This document shows, in pieces, positions 16,846-26,900 of a DNA stretch of 64,000 bases; within the stretch, counting starts at the first letter, position 1, and each line of letters starts with the position of its first letter. Location: positions 18,970 to 82,969 of the forward strand of contig NZ_JAUG01000009.1 of the NCBI RefSeq assembly GCF_000708285.2. Reading direction: 5' to 3'. Under the pieces are notes generated by a model, which saw only the letters and a list, made by a program, of their open reading frames with translations, did no database searches and was not told where the DNA came from. This stretch comes from Pedobacter borealis DSM 19626. Lineage in GTDB: Bacteria; Bacteroidota; Bacteroidia; Sphingobacteriales; Sphingobacteriaceae. Both the position numbers and the translations under genes were made by a program.

Positions 16846-17838
16846 TTACCTATCTGCTTTTAGTATTTTCTTAACCACCATTTCCCTATTCGCATTAAGG
16901 CAATATACATCTTCGTCATAATTGATATATACACGTGAAAGAAAGGGGATAAGATCAGGTTCACCAGGCATTTTTCTGCCACCAACATAAATGGATATGC
17001 TTACAAAGCGGCCAGCATCTTTATCCAGTTTTATACTTTTCTTGGTTTTGAGATTGTAAATTTCAACATTTTCGTAACCGGTATAATTATTTCCATAAGA
17101 GCGCCATTCTGGAAGGGTTGGGCTTTTACATACCACAAAATAATCATCAGCCAGGTGAAAAATGGTACTAATGGTGTTATCGTTGAAATATCTTTTTCCT
17201 TTAATGTCTACTATATCGGCAACATTTAGTTCTCTTCCGTTTGATATTTTATTGGTTTCCTTTAAAAGTACGATTCCAATGTTCTTTGGAAAATTATTTT
17301 TGTTTTCGCCCATTACAGCATAAGCCTCTAAATAATCGTTACTCTTTAGCACAGTATCTTTATTCTCGTTTAAAAAACAATTAGTCCGGCCATTGTGGGT
17401 AAACATTCCCATTCCCCAACCAGCATAGAGCTGTATATCTTTGCCCAATTTAACTGGTCCTTTCTTTACAGGTGGCTCTGGTTTTTTACTATCGGTTACA
17501 GGTGTTTTGCCCATGCTAACATGCACTTCAGTTACTTTATTCTTAGCTGCGTATTCTGCCTGTTTCTTTTTAAAGGCAATTGCATTTTCTGCTTTAAGTT
17601 TTTCATTTTTTAAATTATGTGCAGCGGAAGCAGCTTTATCATCCGCAATCTTCTTTTTGCGGGCATCCTCATTTTCTTTGTCACATGCAGGGCACATCAG
17701 CTTTCCCTCAGCATTATTCCAGCCTTTAGGTGCAAATCTGCAGTTATAACGGGCATATTCACTCTTCGAAACATGTGATTGTGCATTTACCACCTGTACC
17801 ATAAACAGGAGCAAAACAATGGTCAAGAAACTTTTCAT
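16846..17838 (-). CDS. Secreted protein of unknown function
   Basis: 330 residues with a clear signal peptide (MKSFLTIVLLLFMVQVVNAQ). Three cysteines follow (YNCRFAP, then LMCPACDKE), a possible small metal-binding site. Residues about 55-105 are Lys-, Ala- and Glu-rich helix. The rest looks like a beta-rich domain with repeated strand-like stretches (YFNDNTISTIFHLADDYFVV). I do not recognise the family. It diverges from the KAS III gene, with a dyad in the gap. Confidence 0.7.
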   Translation of the reverse strand: MKSFLTIVLLLFMVQVVNAQSHVSKSEYARYNCRFAPKGWNNAEGKLMCPACDKENEDARKKKIADDKAASAAHNLKNEKLKAENAIAFKKKQAEYAAKNKVTEVHVSMGKTPVTDSKKPEPPVKKGPVKLGKDIQLYAGWGMGMFTHNGRTNCFLNENKDTVLKSNDYLEAYAVMGENKNNFPKNIGIVLLKETNKISNGRELNVADIVDIKGKRYFNDNTISTIFHLADDYFVVCKSPTLPEWRSYGNNYTGYENVEIYNLKTKKSIKLDKDAGRFVSISIYVGGRKMPGEPDLIPFLSRVYINYDEDVYCLNANREMVVKKILKADR

Positions 17839-17887
17839 TTTATTTCGTTTAATTTGTTGTAAAAATAACCGATCAACTAAACGATTT

Positions 17888-17909
17888 ATATACCCTTTAC
17901 TGGGTATAT
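17888..17909. promoter_or_regulatory. Inverted repeat in divergent promoter region
   Basis: ATATACCC and GGGTATAT with a 6-bp spacer, in the 266-bp gap between the secreted-protein gene and the KAS III gene. A smaller dyad (ATACCG/CGGTAT, 18076-18097) lies just before the KAS III start. These are candidate operator sites only. Confidence 0.35.
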
Positions 17910-18104
17910 TTAGTACACGACTTATATACTATACTTATGAAAAAATAGGTAAATAGGCCGCAGAAGCTAAACGTGACCGGAAAAGCAGGATTATTAAAAT
18001 TCGTACTTGAAAATAAGCGCTGCTAATATTTAATTTATTTTCGTTTCTCGAATATAATTGATATTTTTATACTACATACCGTTTTAGTATGCGGTATTAT
18101 AATT

Positions 18105-19181
18105 ATGAGCAAAGCAATAAATACGGTAATAACCGGTACTGGAAGTTATATCCCACAGAATATTATTTCTGGTAGTGAATTCCTAAATTCTACGTTTTTT
18201 GAGAATGGGAATCTATTGGAGAAAGAGAATTCGGAGATCATTGATAAATTCTCTGAGATAACGGAAATCGTAGAAAGACGCTACGCCTGCCCCGAGCAGT
18301 TAAGCAATCATATTGGTGCAAAGGCTGCAGAAAAAGCCATTGAAAATGCAGGAATTGATAAAGAAACTCTAGACTATATTATATTCTGTCATAATTTTGG
18401 CGATATCCCTTTAGGTAGCAACCGCATAGATATTTTGCCTTCTTTAGCTTCAAAGGTAAAACAACAGTTAGGCATTCAAAATCCAGACTGTGTTGCCTAC
18501 GACATCATTTTTGGTTGTCCGGGATGGGTTCAAGGTGCAATACAGGCAGATTATTATATTAAAAGCGGAGATGCGAAACGTGTTATGGTTATTGGTGCAG
18601 AAACCTTGAGCCGCATTATCGATCCGCACGACCGTGATAGCATGATCTTTTCGGATGGTGCAGGCGCTGTAATTTTCGAGGCTGAACAATCAGAAGAAAA
18701 AAGAGGAATACTAGCACATAAAACAGAAACGCATGCCGTAAACCATGGCAATTTATTAACCATGGGCAAGAGCGCTCATCCTGATGAAACCAATGGAAAC
18801 CTCTATTTAAAAATGAATGGGCGTAAGCTGTACGAGTTTGCGGTAGTTCAGGTGCCTCAGGTGATTAAAAAGGCTATTGATAAAGCAGGCTTAAGTGTTG
18901 AAGATGTAAATATCGTATTTGTTCACCAGGCCAACGGGAAAATGGATACGGCCATCATGAAGCGTTTATTTAAGCTTTATGGCAAAGATACAGTGCCAGA
19001 AAACTTAGTCCCGATGACGATTTCATGGTTAGGAAACAGTTCAGTTGCCACCATACCAACCTTATTAGACCTGGTATTAAAAGGCGAAGTTAAAGGTTAT
19101 AAAGTTAAACCTGGCGATGTAGCTATTTTTGCTTCAGTAGGAGCAGGGATGCACATTAATGCATTTATACACCGCTTCTAA
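18105..19181 (+). CDS. 3-oxoacyl-ACP synthase III family protein
   Basis: 358 residues with a thiolase fold. The catalytic triad is visible: Cys in DIIFGCPGWVQGA, His in FVHQANGKMD, and Asn in SWLGNSSVATIPT. The glycine-rich ASVGAGMHINAF stretch closes the protein. It is longer than FabH (about 320) and lies alone, outside any fatty-acid cluster, so it may prime a specialised acyl chain rather than serve as the main FabH. Its stop overlaps that of the convergent TPR gene by 3 bp. Confidence 0.88.
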   Translation: MSKAINTVITGTGSYIPQNIISGSEFLNSTFFENGNLLEKENSEIIDKFSEITEIVERRYACPEQLSNHIGAKAAEKAIENAGIDKETLDYIIFCHNFGDIPLGSNRIDILPSLASKVKQQLGIQNPDCVAYDIIFGCPGWVQGAIQADYYIKSGDAKRVMVIGAETLSRIIDPHDRDSMIFSDGAGAVIFEAEQSEEKRGILAHKTETHAVNHGNLLTMGKSAHPDETNGNLYLKMNGRKLYEFAVVQVPQVIKKAIDKAGLSVEDVNIVFVHQANGKMDTAIMKRLFKLYGKDTVPENLVPMTISWLGNSSVATIPTLLDLVLKGEVKGYKVKPGDVAIFASVGAGMHINAFIHRF

Positions 19182-20665
19182 TTCGCTAACCGTTTTAATC
19201 CAGCCCTGGCCTGGCTTTCAATACTGCTTTCAAATTCATGATTTTTCATGGCAATGGCTGTATTGAAAGCCTCTTTCGCTTTCGCATTATTTTTCTGTCT
19301 TTCGTAAACCTTACCCATCTGCACTGCAGCGTTGGCAGCAAAATAATATTTTAGGTTTTTGCCTTCATTAATTGTCTCCTGATAAGCTGTTAATGCTTGA
19401 TCGTCTTTTCCTAAATCATCATAAATTCTACCCAAACGATAATTCAGTTCTGTTTTGTCTTTATCGTTGGTGTAATCCGTTACTTTCTTATCATCAAGAA
19501 TCTGTAAGGCCCTGTTCAAATAACCACCATCAAACAGTAACCGGGCTTTTAACAGATCAATTGTTGGCGTTCCTGAAGCAGCTTCGGCTTTCGCCTGTTT
19601 GTCTTTTTCCATATAAGTATATCCGTTTTTAACTGCCTTGGCTGCAAACGCCGCGTAAGCCGCTTTATCTCCCTTCAGAAGAGAGATCCAGCCCAAATGA
19701 AGGTAAGCGTCCTTCACAAAATTTACGCCCTTGGTTGCCTGCAAAAAGCGGTTAAAATAGGTTCCTGAATTAAGATCTAGTTTATTTAGATGTGCAATGC
19801 CTTCCAGGTAATCCAAATAGGGAAAAGGTTGATAAACCCCTCCTTCAGGTCGTTTGGCCAAAATGGCGATAGCTTCTTCACTATGCCCGTTTTTGATGCA
19901 TACATAACTCTGCAAATAACTTTTTAATAAACTGGTATCAGCAATCCGTTCGGTATATTTTATGGTTTTTGCATAGGCCTGTGGGCTATGCGCCACATCT
20001 GTTAATACATAGGCATAATAAAACACCACTTCTTCGTAAAAAGGCTCGTAGGAAGATTTCGGTAGATTATCGGCCAGTTTTTCGAACATATTCAATCCAT
20101 TCTGGAGGTTTCCTTTGACTCCAAAGGTAGATAATGCCGTTTTTAATGCCCCATCCGGAAGATTGCCCAAAACCGCGTTAATCAAACCCAAACCTTTAAG
20201 GTTAAGGTGAAAGTTTGGGAACTTCTTATTGTTCTCCTGCAAAAGGCTGTTAGCCTTTTTAACCTCCATTGCAGCATTAAAATATTCACCAAAACGCCCG
20301 CGGATCAGCGCCCACTGCAAATTAATTTCTGCCTGCGCATACAGGTAGTACGGCGAACTTTTATCATCATCACTTATCTGATCTAACCTTGCAGATTTAT
20401 TGCCTTTTAAGCGATCAAAATCAGCTTTGCTCTCAGAAGTTAAAACCGTAAAATAATCTACATAGTTTTCTAAAAGCGGAATAATGGAATTATTGGGGTG
20501 CTGCTTTTTTTCAGTAGAGATATAAGCCCTTGCATTGCCTAACTTAAGTTCGAATATACTTTTATAGGCATTTAAGCAGTTGCTGTTAAAATCGAAATTT
20601 GCAAATAAAGTAAGGGGTGAAGCCAACAGAAAGAGCGCAGAAAAAAAACGGAATCTTTTAAACAT
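19178..20665 (-). CDS. Periplasmic TPR-repeat protein
   Basis: 495 residues with a signal peptide (ending near TLFANF). TPR-like helical pairs run through most of the protein, clearest at LNYRLGRIYDDLGKDDQALT and in the final KEAFNTAIAMKNHEFESS region. It is probably a periplasmic scaffold. No catalytic motif was seen. The start at 20665 gives a good signal peptide. Confidence 0.82.
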   Translation of the reverse strand: MFKRFRFFSALFLLASPLTLFANFDFNSNCLNAYKSIFELKLGNARAYISTEKKQHPNNSIIPLLENYVDYFTVLTSESKADFDRLKGNKSARLDQISDDDKSSPYYLYAQAEINLQWALIRGRFGEYFNAAMEVKKANSLLQENNKKFPNFHLNLKGLGLINAVLGNLPDGALKTALSTFGVKGNLQNGLNMFEKLADNLPKSSYEPFYEEVVFYYAYVLTDVAHSPQAYAKTIKYTERIADTSLLKSYLQSYVCIKNGHSEEAIAILAKRPEGGVYQPFPYLDYLEGIAHLNKLDLNSGTYFNRFLQATKGVNFVKDAYLHLGWISLLKGDKAAYAAFAAKAVKNGYTYMEKDKQAKAEAASGTPTIDLLKARLLFDGGYLNRALQILDDKKVTDYTNDKDKTELNYRLGRIYDDLGKDDQALTAYQETINEGKNLKYYFAANAAVQMGKVYERQKNNAKAKEAFNTAIAMKNHEFESSIESQARAGLKRLAN

Positions 20666-20750
20666 TAAATTGTGTTCTAAATTTTACCTGAAGTATAATA
20701 AGGCTATAAATTAATCTAATAACGCAGGTTCAATGAAATTTAGATTAAGG

Positions 20751-20822
20751 CGATCGTCACCCTGAATTTATTTCAGGGCCTTTATTACATGAAAGATGCT
20801 GAAATAAATTCAGCAGGACGAT
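20751..20822. repeat. REP-like two-armed palindrome
   Basis: Left arm CCCTGAATTTATTTCAGGG and right arm GCTGAAATAAATTCAGC, each self-complementary, separated by about 20 bp. The arms use different outer pairs (CC/GG and GC/GC) yet each keeps its own pairing. It lies in the 309-bp gap between the TPR and zinc-ribbon genes. Confidence 0.88.
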
Positions 20823-20927
20823 ACGACCAATAAAAAATATTAATCGAACTTGAGTTAATAATACTAACCTTAACGCAAAATAGCAACTCTTGTTTTGTGT
20901 AAACGCCAGAAAATAGGTCTAAACAAA

Positions 20928-20954
20928 GAACGTCCCGATTAAATCGGGACGTTC
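20928..20954. terminator. Hairpin downstream of zinc-ribbon gene
   Basis: GAACGTCCCGATT and AATCGGGACGTTC pair across one central base. It lies just after the zinc-ribbon stop on the minus strand. The T-run is weak, but the stem is strong and well placed. Confidence 0.8.
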
Positions 20955-20974
20955 TAATAATTTTATGATGCGAA

Positions 20975-21718
20975 TTAAGCTTCTGCCACTTCGTGAGTTA
21001 AAGCTTCATCAACCAAAATACGGCCGCAGTGTTCACAAACGATAATTTTTTTACGTTGACGGATATCTAACTGACGTTGAGGTGGAATCTGGTTAAAACA
21101 ACCTGAGCAAGAATCGCGATCGATTGTTACCACGGCTAAACCATTTACAGCATTTTTGCGTAAACGTTTGTAGGCAACCAATAAACGCTCGTCAATTTGA
21201 GGCTCGGCTTTATCAGCTTTCTTTTGTAAATCTTGCTCTTCTTTTTCAGTTTCAGCAGTAATTACATCAAGCTCGCCTTTTTTAACTTCTAAATCTTTCT
21301 TTCTGCCATCTAACTCGGCTTTAGCAGCTTCGTAGATTTCAGTTTTAGAAGTGATTTCGAAACCATGCTCTTTAATTTTCTTTTCAGAAACCTGAATATC
21401 TAAACCTTGAATCTCAATTTCTTTCGTTAAAGCATCGTATTCACGGTTGTTTTTAACTTCTTTTAATTGAGTATCGTATCTTTTGATGGCAGCTTGCGCA
21501 TCTTTAATTGTATTTTTACGGGTTACGATTGAATCCTCAAGATCATCAAGTTCGCCTTTGATTTTTGCAATTCTAGTTTCTAATCCTAAAACGTCATCCT
21601 CAAGATCGGCAACTTCCATTGGTAATTCACCACGTACCTGGCGGATCTTATCAATTTTTGTGTGGATATTTTGTAATTCGTATAAAGCTTTTAGCTTTTG
21701 TTCTACGGTTTGTTCCAT
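20975..21718 (-). CDS. Coiled-coil protein with C4 zinc ribbon
   Basis: 247 residues. Residues about 5-175 are a long antiparallel coiled coil (LEDDVLGLETRIAKIKGELD and similar heptads). The C-terminus is a C4 zinc ribbon: CSGC near residue 203, then CEHC about 25 residues later. This is the DUF164/CdsZ-type family, with proposed nucleic-acid or chaperone roles. Its ATG overlaps the stop of the Nif3 gene (TAATG), so translation is coupled, a pairing common in Bacteroidota. Confidence 0.9.
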   Translation of the reverse strand: MEQTVEQKLKALYELQNIHTKIDKIRQVRGELPMEVADLEDDVLGLETRIAKIKGELDDLEDSIVTRKNTIKDAQAAIKRYDTQLKEVKNNREYDALTKEIEIQGLDIQVSEKKIKEHGFEITSKTEIYEAAKAELDGRKKDLEVKKGELDVITAETEKEEQDLQKKADKAEPQIDERLLVAYKRLRKNAVNGLAVVTIDRDSCSGCFNQIPPQRQLDIRQRKKIIVCEHCGRILVDEALTHEVAEA

Positions 21719-22815
21719 TAAAACAAGTAATTTATGGGGTTTGTATTTTGCTCCGTTAAACGGATTGCAAAGTTAGTAAATTTTTTCTGAATAATTTCAA
21801 GCAATAAATTTGAGGTAAATTGTTCAGTTTCAAAGTGTCCGATGTCGGCAATGATCAATTTTTCTTCTGCATCAAAAAACTCGTGATATTTAAAATCTGC
21901 GGTAATAAAAGCATCTGCTCCGGCAGCAATGGCTTCTTTTAACAGGAAGCTTCCCGAGCCGCCACAAACCGCCACTTTTTTGATCCTTTTACCAATTACC
22001 CCGGTATGCCTAACCACTTTAGCCTGCATTCTATCTTTTACCAAGTGCAGAAAATCGTAGGCATCCATATCATATTCCAACCAACCTACCATACCCGAAC
22101 CCACCAATTGGTGTTTATTTTCGAGTTTGTAAATATCGTAAGCCACTTCTTCGTAAGGGTGATTTTCGAACAAAGCAACCAGAATTTTGCGTTCGGCTTG
22201 TGTAGGGTAAACCATTTCAATCCGCACTTCGGCCTCACGGTGGCGAACGCCCCTCTCACCTACAAAAGGATCAGCATCTTCGTTGCCTTTAAATGTGCCA
22301 AAACCATCAGCATTAAAACTGCATTCGCTATAGTTCCCAATATTGCCTGCACCCGCATAAAATAATGCCGATCGCAATTGCTCTGCCTGTGCCTGCGGGC
22401 AATAGGTAACCAGTTTTTTCAATAGACCTGTTTTAGGTGAAAGTACTTTGGTTCCTGTTAAACCTAAGCGTTCACAAATTCGAGCGTTTACACCAGTATG
22501 GATACTATCCAAATTGGTATGGATGGCATAAAGTGCTATATTATTTTTGATTGCCTTAAGCACTACCCGTTCCACATAATTTTTACCGTTAAGTTTTTTT
22601 AAACCTTTAAAAACAATTGGGTGATGGGTAATAATCAGGTTGCAACCTGTTGAAATCGCCTCGTCTACAATCTTTTCTACACAATCTAAAGCCACCAAAG
22701 CACCATGGATTTCCATATTTGGATCGCCTACAATAAGACCAGAGTTATCGTAATCTTCCTGATAATTAAGTGGCGCTATGCTTTCTAAATAATTGGTAAT
22801 TTCAGCTAATTTCAT
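21718..22815 (-). CDS. Nif3-like dinuclear metal centre protein
   Basis: 365 residues from ATG 22815 (MKLAEITNYLESIAPLNYQE), where the family N-terminus starts. Metal-ligand motifs: LIITHHPIVFKG, AIHTNLDS, and near the C-terminus ADIGHFETEQF. A central PII-like insert (about 125-245) is present, as in YqfO-type members. The GTP cyclohydrolase I type 2 name often given to the family is not well supported. It is followed by the zinc-ribbon gene with TAATG overlap. Confidence 0.93.
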   Translation of the reverse strand: MKLAEITNYLESIAPLNYQEDYDNSGLIVGDPNMEIHGALVALDCVEKIVDEAISTGCNLIITHHPIVFKGLKKLNGKNYVERVVLKAIKNNIALYAIHTNLDSIHTGVNARICERLGLTGTKVLSPKTGLLKKLVTYCPQAQAEQLRSALFYAGAGNIGNYSECSFNADGFGTFKGNEDADPFVGERGVRHREAEVRIEMVYPTQAERKILVALFENHPYEEVAYDIYKLENKHQLVGSGMVGWLEYDMDAYDFLHLVKDRMQAKVVRHTGVIGKRIKKVAVCGGSGSFLLKEAIAAGADAFITADFKYHEFFDAEEKLIIADIGHFETEQFTSNLLLEIIQKKFTNFAIRLTEQNTNPINYLF

Positions 22816-22855
22816 TTGATAAATATAGAAAATTTGAGGTTTTGTTTTCAATTTT

Positions 22856-22919
22856 TGTCATGCTGAGGCACGAAGCATCTTCAAGCTATGAAAGAGATGC
22901 TTCGTGCCTCAGCATGACA
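22856..22919. repeat. REP-like two-armed palindrome
   Basis: Perfect 25-bp inverted repeat (22856-22880, 22895-22919). It is the sister of the copy at 3386-3449, except that the internal ATCC/GGAT pairs read ATGC/GCAT in all four positions, a paired change that keeps both levels of pairing. It lies upstream of the Nif3 gene. Confidence 0.9.
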
Positions 22920-22940
22920 GCTTACTCGATAGAAACAATA

Positions 22941-22971
22941 AGTCCGTCTCGATGTAAAACCGAGACGGACT
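22941..22971. terminator. Terminator after the TM2 gene
   Basis: AGTCCGTCTCG and CGAGACGGACT form an 11-bp stem with a 9-base loop, downstream of the TM2/DUF2752 pair on the minus strand. The T-run is modest. Confidence 0.75.
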
Positions 22972-23017
22972 ATCTATTTGACTCAAAGAATGTTAAAATT
23001 ATAATTTAAAAGGTTGT

Positions 23018-23386
23018 TTACTGAAAACCGCCCATTCTTACCATCTGCAAGCTTTCGAAAACCATTTTCTGGTTATGTTCAAAAGCTAGGGTTTTGTGGT
23101 TTACGACATCGATGATCGATCCGATAAAACATAAACCTGCCGTTAAGAGGTATAAAATACCCATTCCGATCTGTCCGATGATAAACCTTTGCAATCCTGG
23201 GACAGCAAATAAACCAATTAAACAGAAAATTAGCATATCTGATGGATTTTTCCTTTTGCTGCTGTAAACCATTAAGAAGTTACGCAATTGTTGTTCAGTT
23301 AATCCGGTGGTAGCTTGTTGTAAGTATGAGAATTCTTCTGGCGTTATACCTGGTAACGACATTAGAGGTGATTGAAATATATCCAT
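23018..23386 (-). CDS. TM2-domain membrane protein
   Basis: 122 residues. A soluble N-terminus is followed by two hydrophobic helices (LIFCLIGLFAVPGLQRF; GMGILYLLTAGLCFIGSII), joined by a short turn with the conserved GLQRFIIGQIG. This is the TM2 domain. The function is unknown. It starts 5 bp after the DUF2752 stop; the two are likely one transcript. Confidence 0.88.
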   Translation of the reverse strand: MDIFQSPLMSLPGITPEEFSYLQQATTGLTEQQLRNFLMVYSSKRKNPSDMLIFCLIGLFAVPGLQRFIIGQIGMGILYLLTAGLCFIGSIIDVVNHKTLAFEHNQKMVFESLQMVRMGGFQ

Positions 23387-23391
23387 GGTTG

Positions 23392-23694
23392 CTATGTATT
23401 TGTGGTTGAAATTTTAAACGTTTTTTTATTTTTTATCAATGTGTAAATTCTATAAACTATAATCAAAAGTGCCGGAAACCCAAACCAGTGTTCAGAAAAG
23501 CTTTCGGTAAACTCACCATGTAAAATATGACTGATCGACCTGCCTATACCACATCCCGGACACCAATCCTCAAAACCTAAATTGGCTAGCGGACAAAGTG
23601 TGAAGTGATGCTCGTGGCCATTCGTTGTTGCCAGTAATACTAAAGCTGCTACCCAGAAAAAAAGTTCTAGTGGAAAGCTTTTAATGTACTTCAT
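23392..23694 (-). CDS. DUF2752 membrane protein
   Basis: 100 residues with two TM helices. Between them is the diagnostic Cys cluster CPLANLGFEDWCPGCGIGRS, followed by a conserved amphipathic part (GEFTESFSEHWFGFPALL). The family is small and uncharacterised. Pairing with a TM2 gene is frequent in Bacteroidota. Confidence 0.88.
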   Translation of the reverse strand: MKYIKSFPLELFFWVAALVLLATTNGHEHHFTLCPLANLGFEDWCPGCGIGRSISHILHGEFTESFSEHWFGFPALLIIVYRIYTLIKNKKTFKISTTNT

Positions 23695-23924
23695 TGTTTC
23701 ACTTTTTATATAATTTAGAGGTTATAACACCACCTTTGTTACATCAATCTGCCTCTAATCGACGAATGGGGGATATATTTCGACAAAACGAGTAATGGAA
23801 TCTAACAATAGATCTTATTTATTTTGCTTTTTGTTTTTCAACACCCTAACCCGGCCAAAAATAGTTAAAAAAACCTTTACACAAATTGCAGGTTAATATT
23901 AAAAGATAAGCTTATTTTTGTGCC

Positions 23925-26900
23925 TTGAACATTCGCGATTTAATAAACAGATACAAAACCGACGATAGGGTAACTCAATTTACCAAAGCGTTGAACAGCA
24001 GCAAAAACCCAAAGATACAATTAAAGGGATTGGTGGGTTCGGCAGATGCTATTGTTGCCCTGTCTTCTTACTTTATATTACATAAACCTATACTATTCGT
24101 TTTACCAGATAGAGAAGAAGCTGCTTATTTTCAGTCTGACCTGGAAAGCGTTTTGGATAAACAGGTTTTATTGTTCCCTTCCTCTTACCGTAAATCATTT
24201 GATTTTACACAGGTAGATACAGCCAACGTTTTGGCCCGTGCAGAGGTTTTGAACGAACTGAATCACGACTCTGAATACGGAAAAATTGTGGTTTCTTATC
24301 CCGAAGCCATCGCCGAAAAGGTTATTGACCGCTCAGCCTTAGAAAAAAACACTTTAGAAATTAGTTTAGGCGCCAAATTGGGCATTGATTTTATCAACGA
24401 ATTTTTAATTGATTATGATTTCGACAGAAGAGATTTTGTTTACGAACCAGGCCAATTTTCTATCCGTGGCGGTATTGTAGATATATTCTCTTTTTCATCT
24501 GATTTGCCTTACCGCATTGAGTTTTTTGGCGATGAGGTAGAAAGTATCAGGAGTTTTGAAATTGAAAGTCAATTGTCGGTCGAAGATGTCAAATCGTTAA
24601 CCATTGTGCCAAACGTTCAGGCAAAATTTTTGACCGAAAGCAATATCAGCATCCTCGATTATATCGATCAGGACACACATCTCTGGTTTAAAGATGTAGA
24701 ATTTACCCTCGATATTGTTAAAGCAGGCTTTAAAAAGGCTGTTGAACTGTGGAAAGCATTGCCAGCAGCAGATAAAATCCAAAACCCCGAATGGATTGAT
24801 CCGAAGTTCGCCTTTACTGACGAAAAGTTATTAGGCGATCATCTTCAGGATTTTCCTTTGATAGAATTTGGAAAGCAGTTTTTTTATAAAACGGATAACC
24901 GTTTTGAGTTTGAAACCAAGCCACAACCCTCATTCAATAAAGATTTCAATCTACTCATTCACAACCTTAAGGAAAATGAAAAAGCCGGCATTGTTAATTT
25001 TATTTTTACCGACTCGCCAAAACAGATCGAGCGGTTATATGCCATTTTAGAGGATATTGATAAAACGGCCAAGTTTACGCCAATTAACAGCATGCTGCGC
25101 GAGGGTTTTATAGATCCACAGATCCAGACGGCATTTTATACCGATCACCAGATTTTTGATCGTTACTATAAATACAAGCTTAAAAAAGGCTATCAGAAAA
25201 GCCAGGCCATTACTCTAAAAGATCTTCGAGAACTAAAATCAGGCGATTATGTTACCCATATTGATCATGGGATCGGCAAATACGCCGGGCTTGAAAAGGT
25301 TGAGGTAAATGGCAAAACACAGGAAATGATCCGTTTAATCTATGCGGATAACGATCTGCTTTATGTAAACATCAACTCGTTAAACCGCATTGCCAAATAC
25401 AGTGGCAAAGAGAGCGGAGTACCCAAGATGAATAAGCTGGGTACCGATGCATGGGATAAGCTAAAAAAAACTACTAAAAAAAAAGTTAAAGATATCGCCC
25501 GGGATTTGATCAAGCTTTATGCTTTGCGCAAAACCCAGGCTGGAACGGCATTTTCGCCAGATAGCTATTTACAAACTGAACTGGAGGCTTCTTTTATTTA
25601 CGAGGACACCCCCGATCAGTTAAAGGCTACCCAAGACGTGAAAAAGGATATGGAATCACCACATCCAATGGACCGTTTAGTGTGTGGTGATGTTGGCTTC
25701 GGAAAAACAGAGATTGCCGTACGTGCTGCATTTAAAGCAGTAGCAGAAGGTAAACAGGCGGCGATCCTGGTGCCTACAACCATTTTGGCCTTACAGCATT
25801 TTAAAACCTTTTCGTCGCGTTTAAAAGATTTCCCGGTTACGGTTGATTATATTAACCGTTTTAAAACCAGTAAACAGATTAAGGACACATTGGCCGAGGC
25901 CGCAGCAGGTAAAGTTGATATTTTGATCGGTACACACCGTTTGCTGAGCAAGGATGTAAAGTTTAAGGATCTCGGCATCATGATTATTGATGAAGAGCAG
26001 AAATTTGGCGTTACTGCAAAAGAAAGGTTAAAAGCCGTAAGGGTAAATGTTGATACTTTAACGCTTACGGCGACTCCGATCCCGAGAACGCTGCATTTTT
26101 CTTTAATGGGCGCAAGGGATTTATCCATCATCAGTACGCCACCACCAAACCGGCAACCGGTTAACACCGAATTGCATGTTTTTAATGATAAACTGATTCA
26201 AGAGGCCGTTCAGTTCGAGTTAGACCGCGGCGGACAGGTTTTCTTTATCCATAACCGCGTAAATGATCTGATGCAGTTAGGTGGATTGATTCAGAAACTG
26301 GTTCCAAAAGCGAGGATCGGTATTGCGCACGGGCAGTTAGATGGCGATCAACTCGAAGATGTAATGCTCGATTTCATTAATGGTGAAAAAGATGTTCTGG
26401 TGGCTACCACGATTATAGAAGCAGGTTTAGATATTCCGAATGCCAATACCATCATTATTAACCATGCGCACATGTTTGGCTTGAGCGATCTCCACCAGAT
26501 GCGTGGCCGGGTAGGTAGGAGCAACAAAAAAGCTTTCTGTTATTTACTTTCACCGCCATTATCTACTTTAACTTCTGAAGCCCGGAAGCGTTTAAGTGCC
26601 ATTGAAGAGTTTTCTGACTTGGGAAGCGGCTTTAACGTGGCCATGCGCGATTTGGATATCCGGGGAAGTGGAAATTTATTGGGCGCCGAACAAAGTGGTT
26701 TTATTGCCGAAATCGGGTTTGAGATGTACCACAAGATATTGGATGAAGCTATTCAGGAATTAAAAGAAGCTGAGTTTAAAGGTCTGTTCGAAAATGAACC
26801 TGCCCGTCCGTTTGTAGGCTTTACGCAGGTAGATACCGACTTGGAATTATATATTCCTGACGCATACATTACCAATATTACCGAGCGTTACAATTTATAT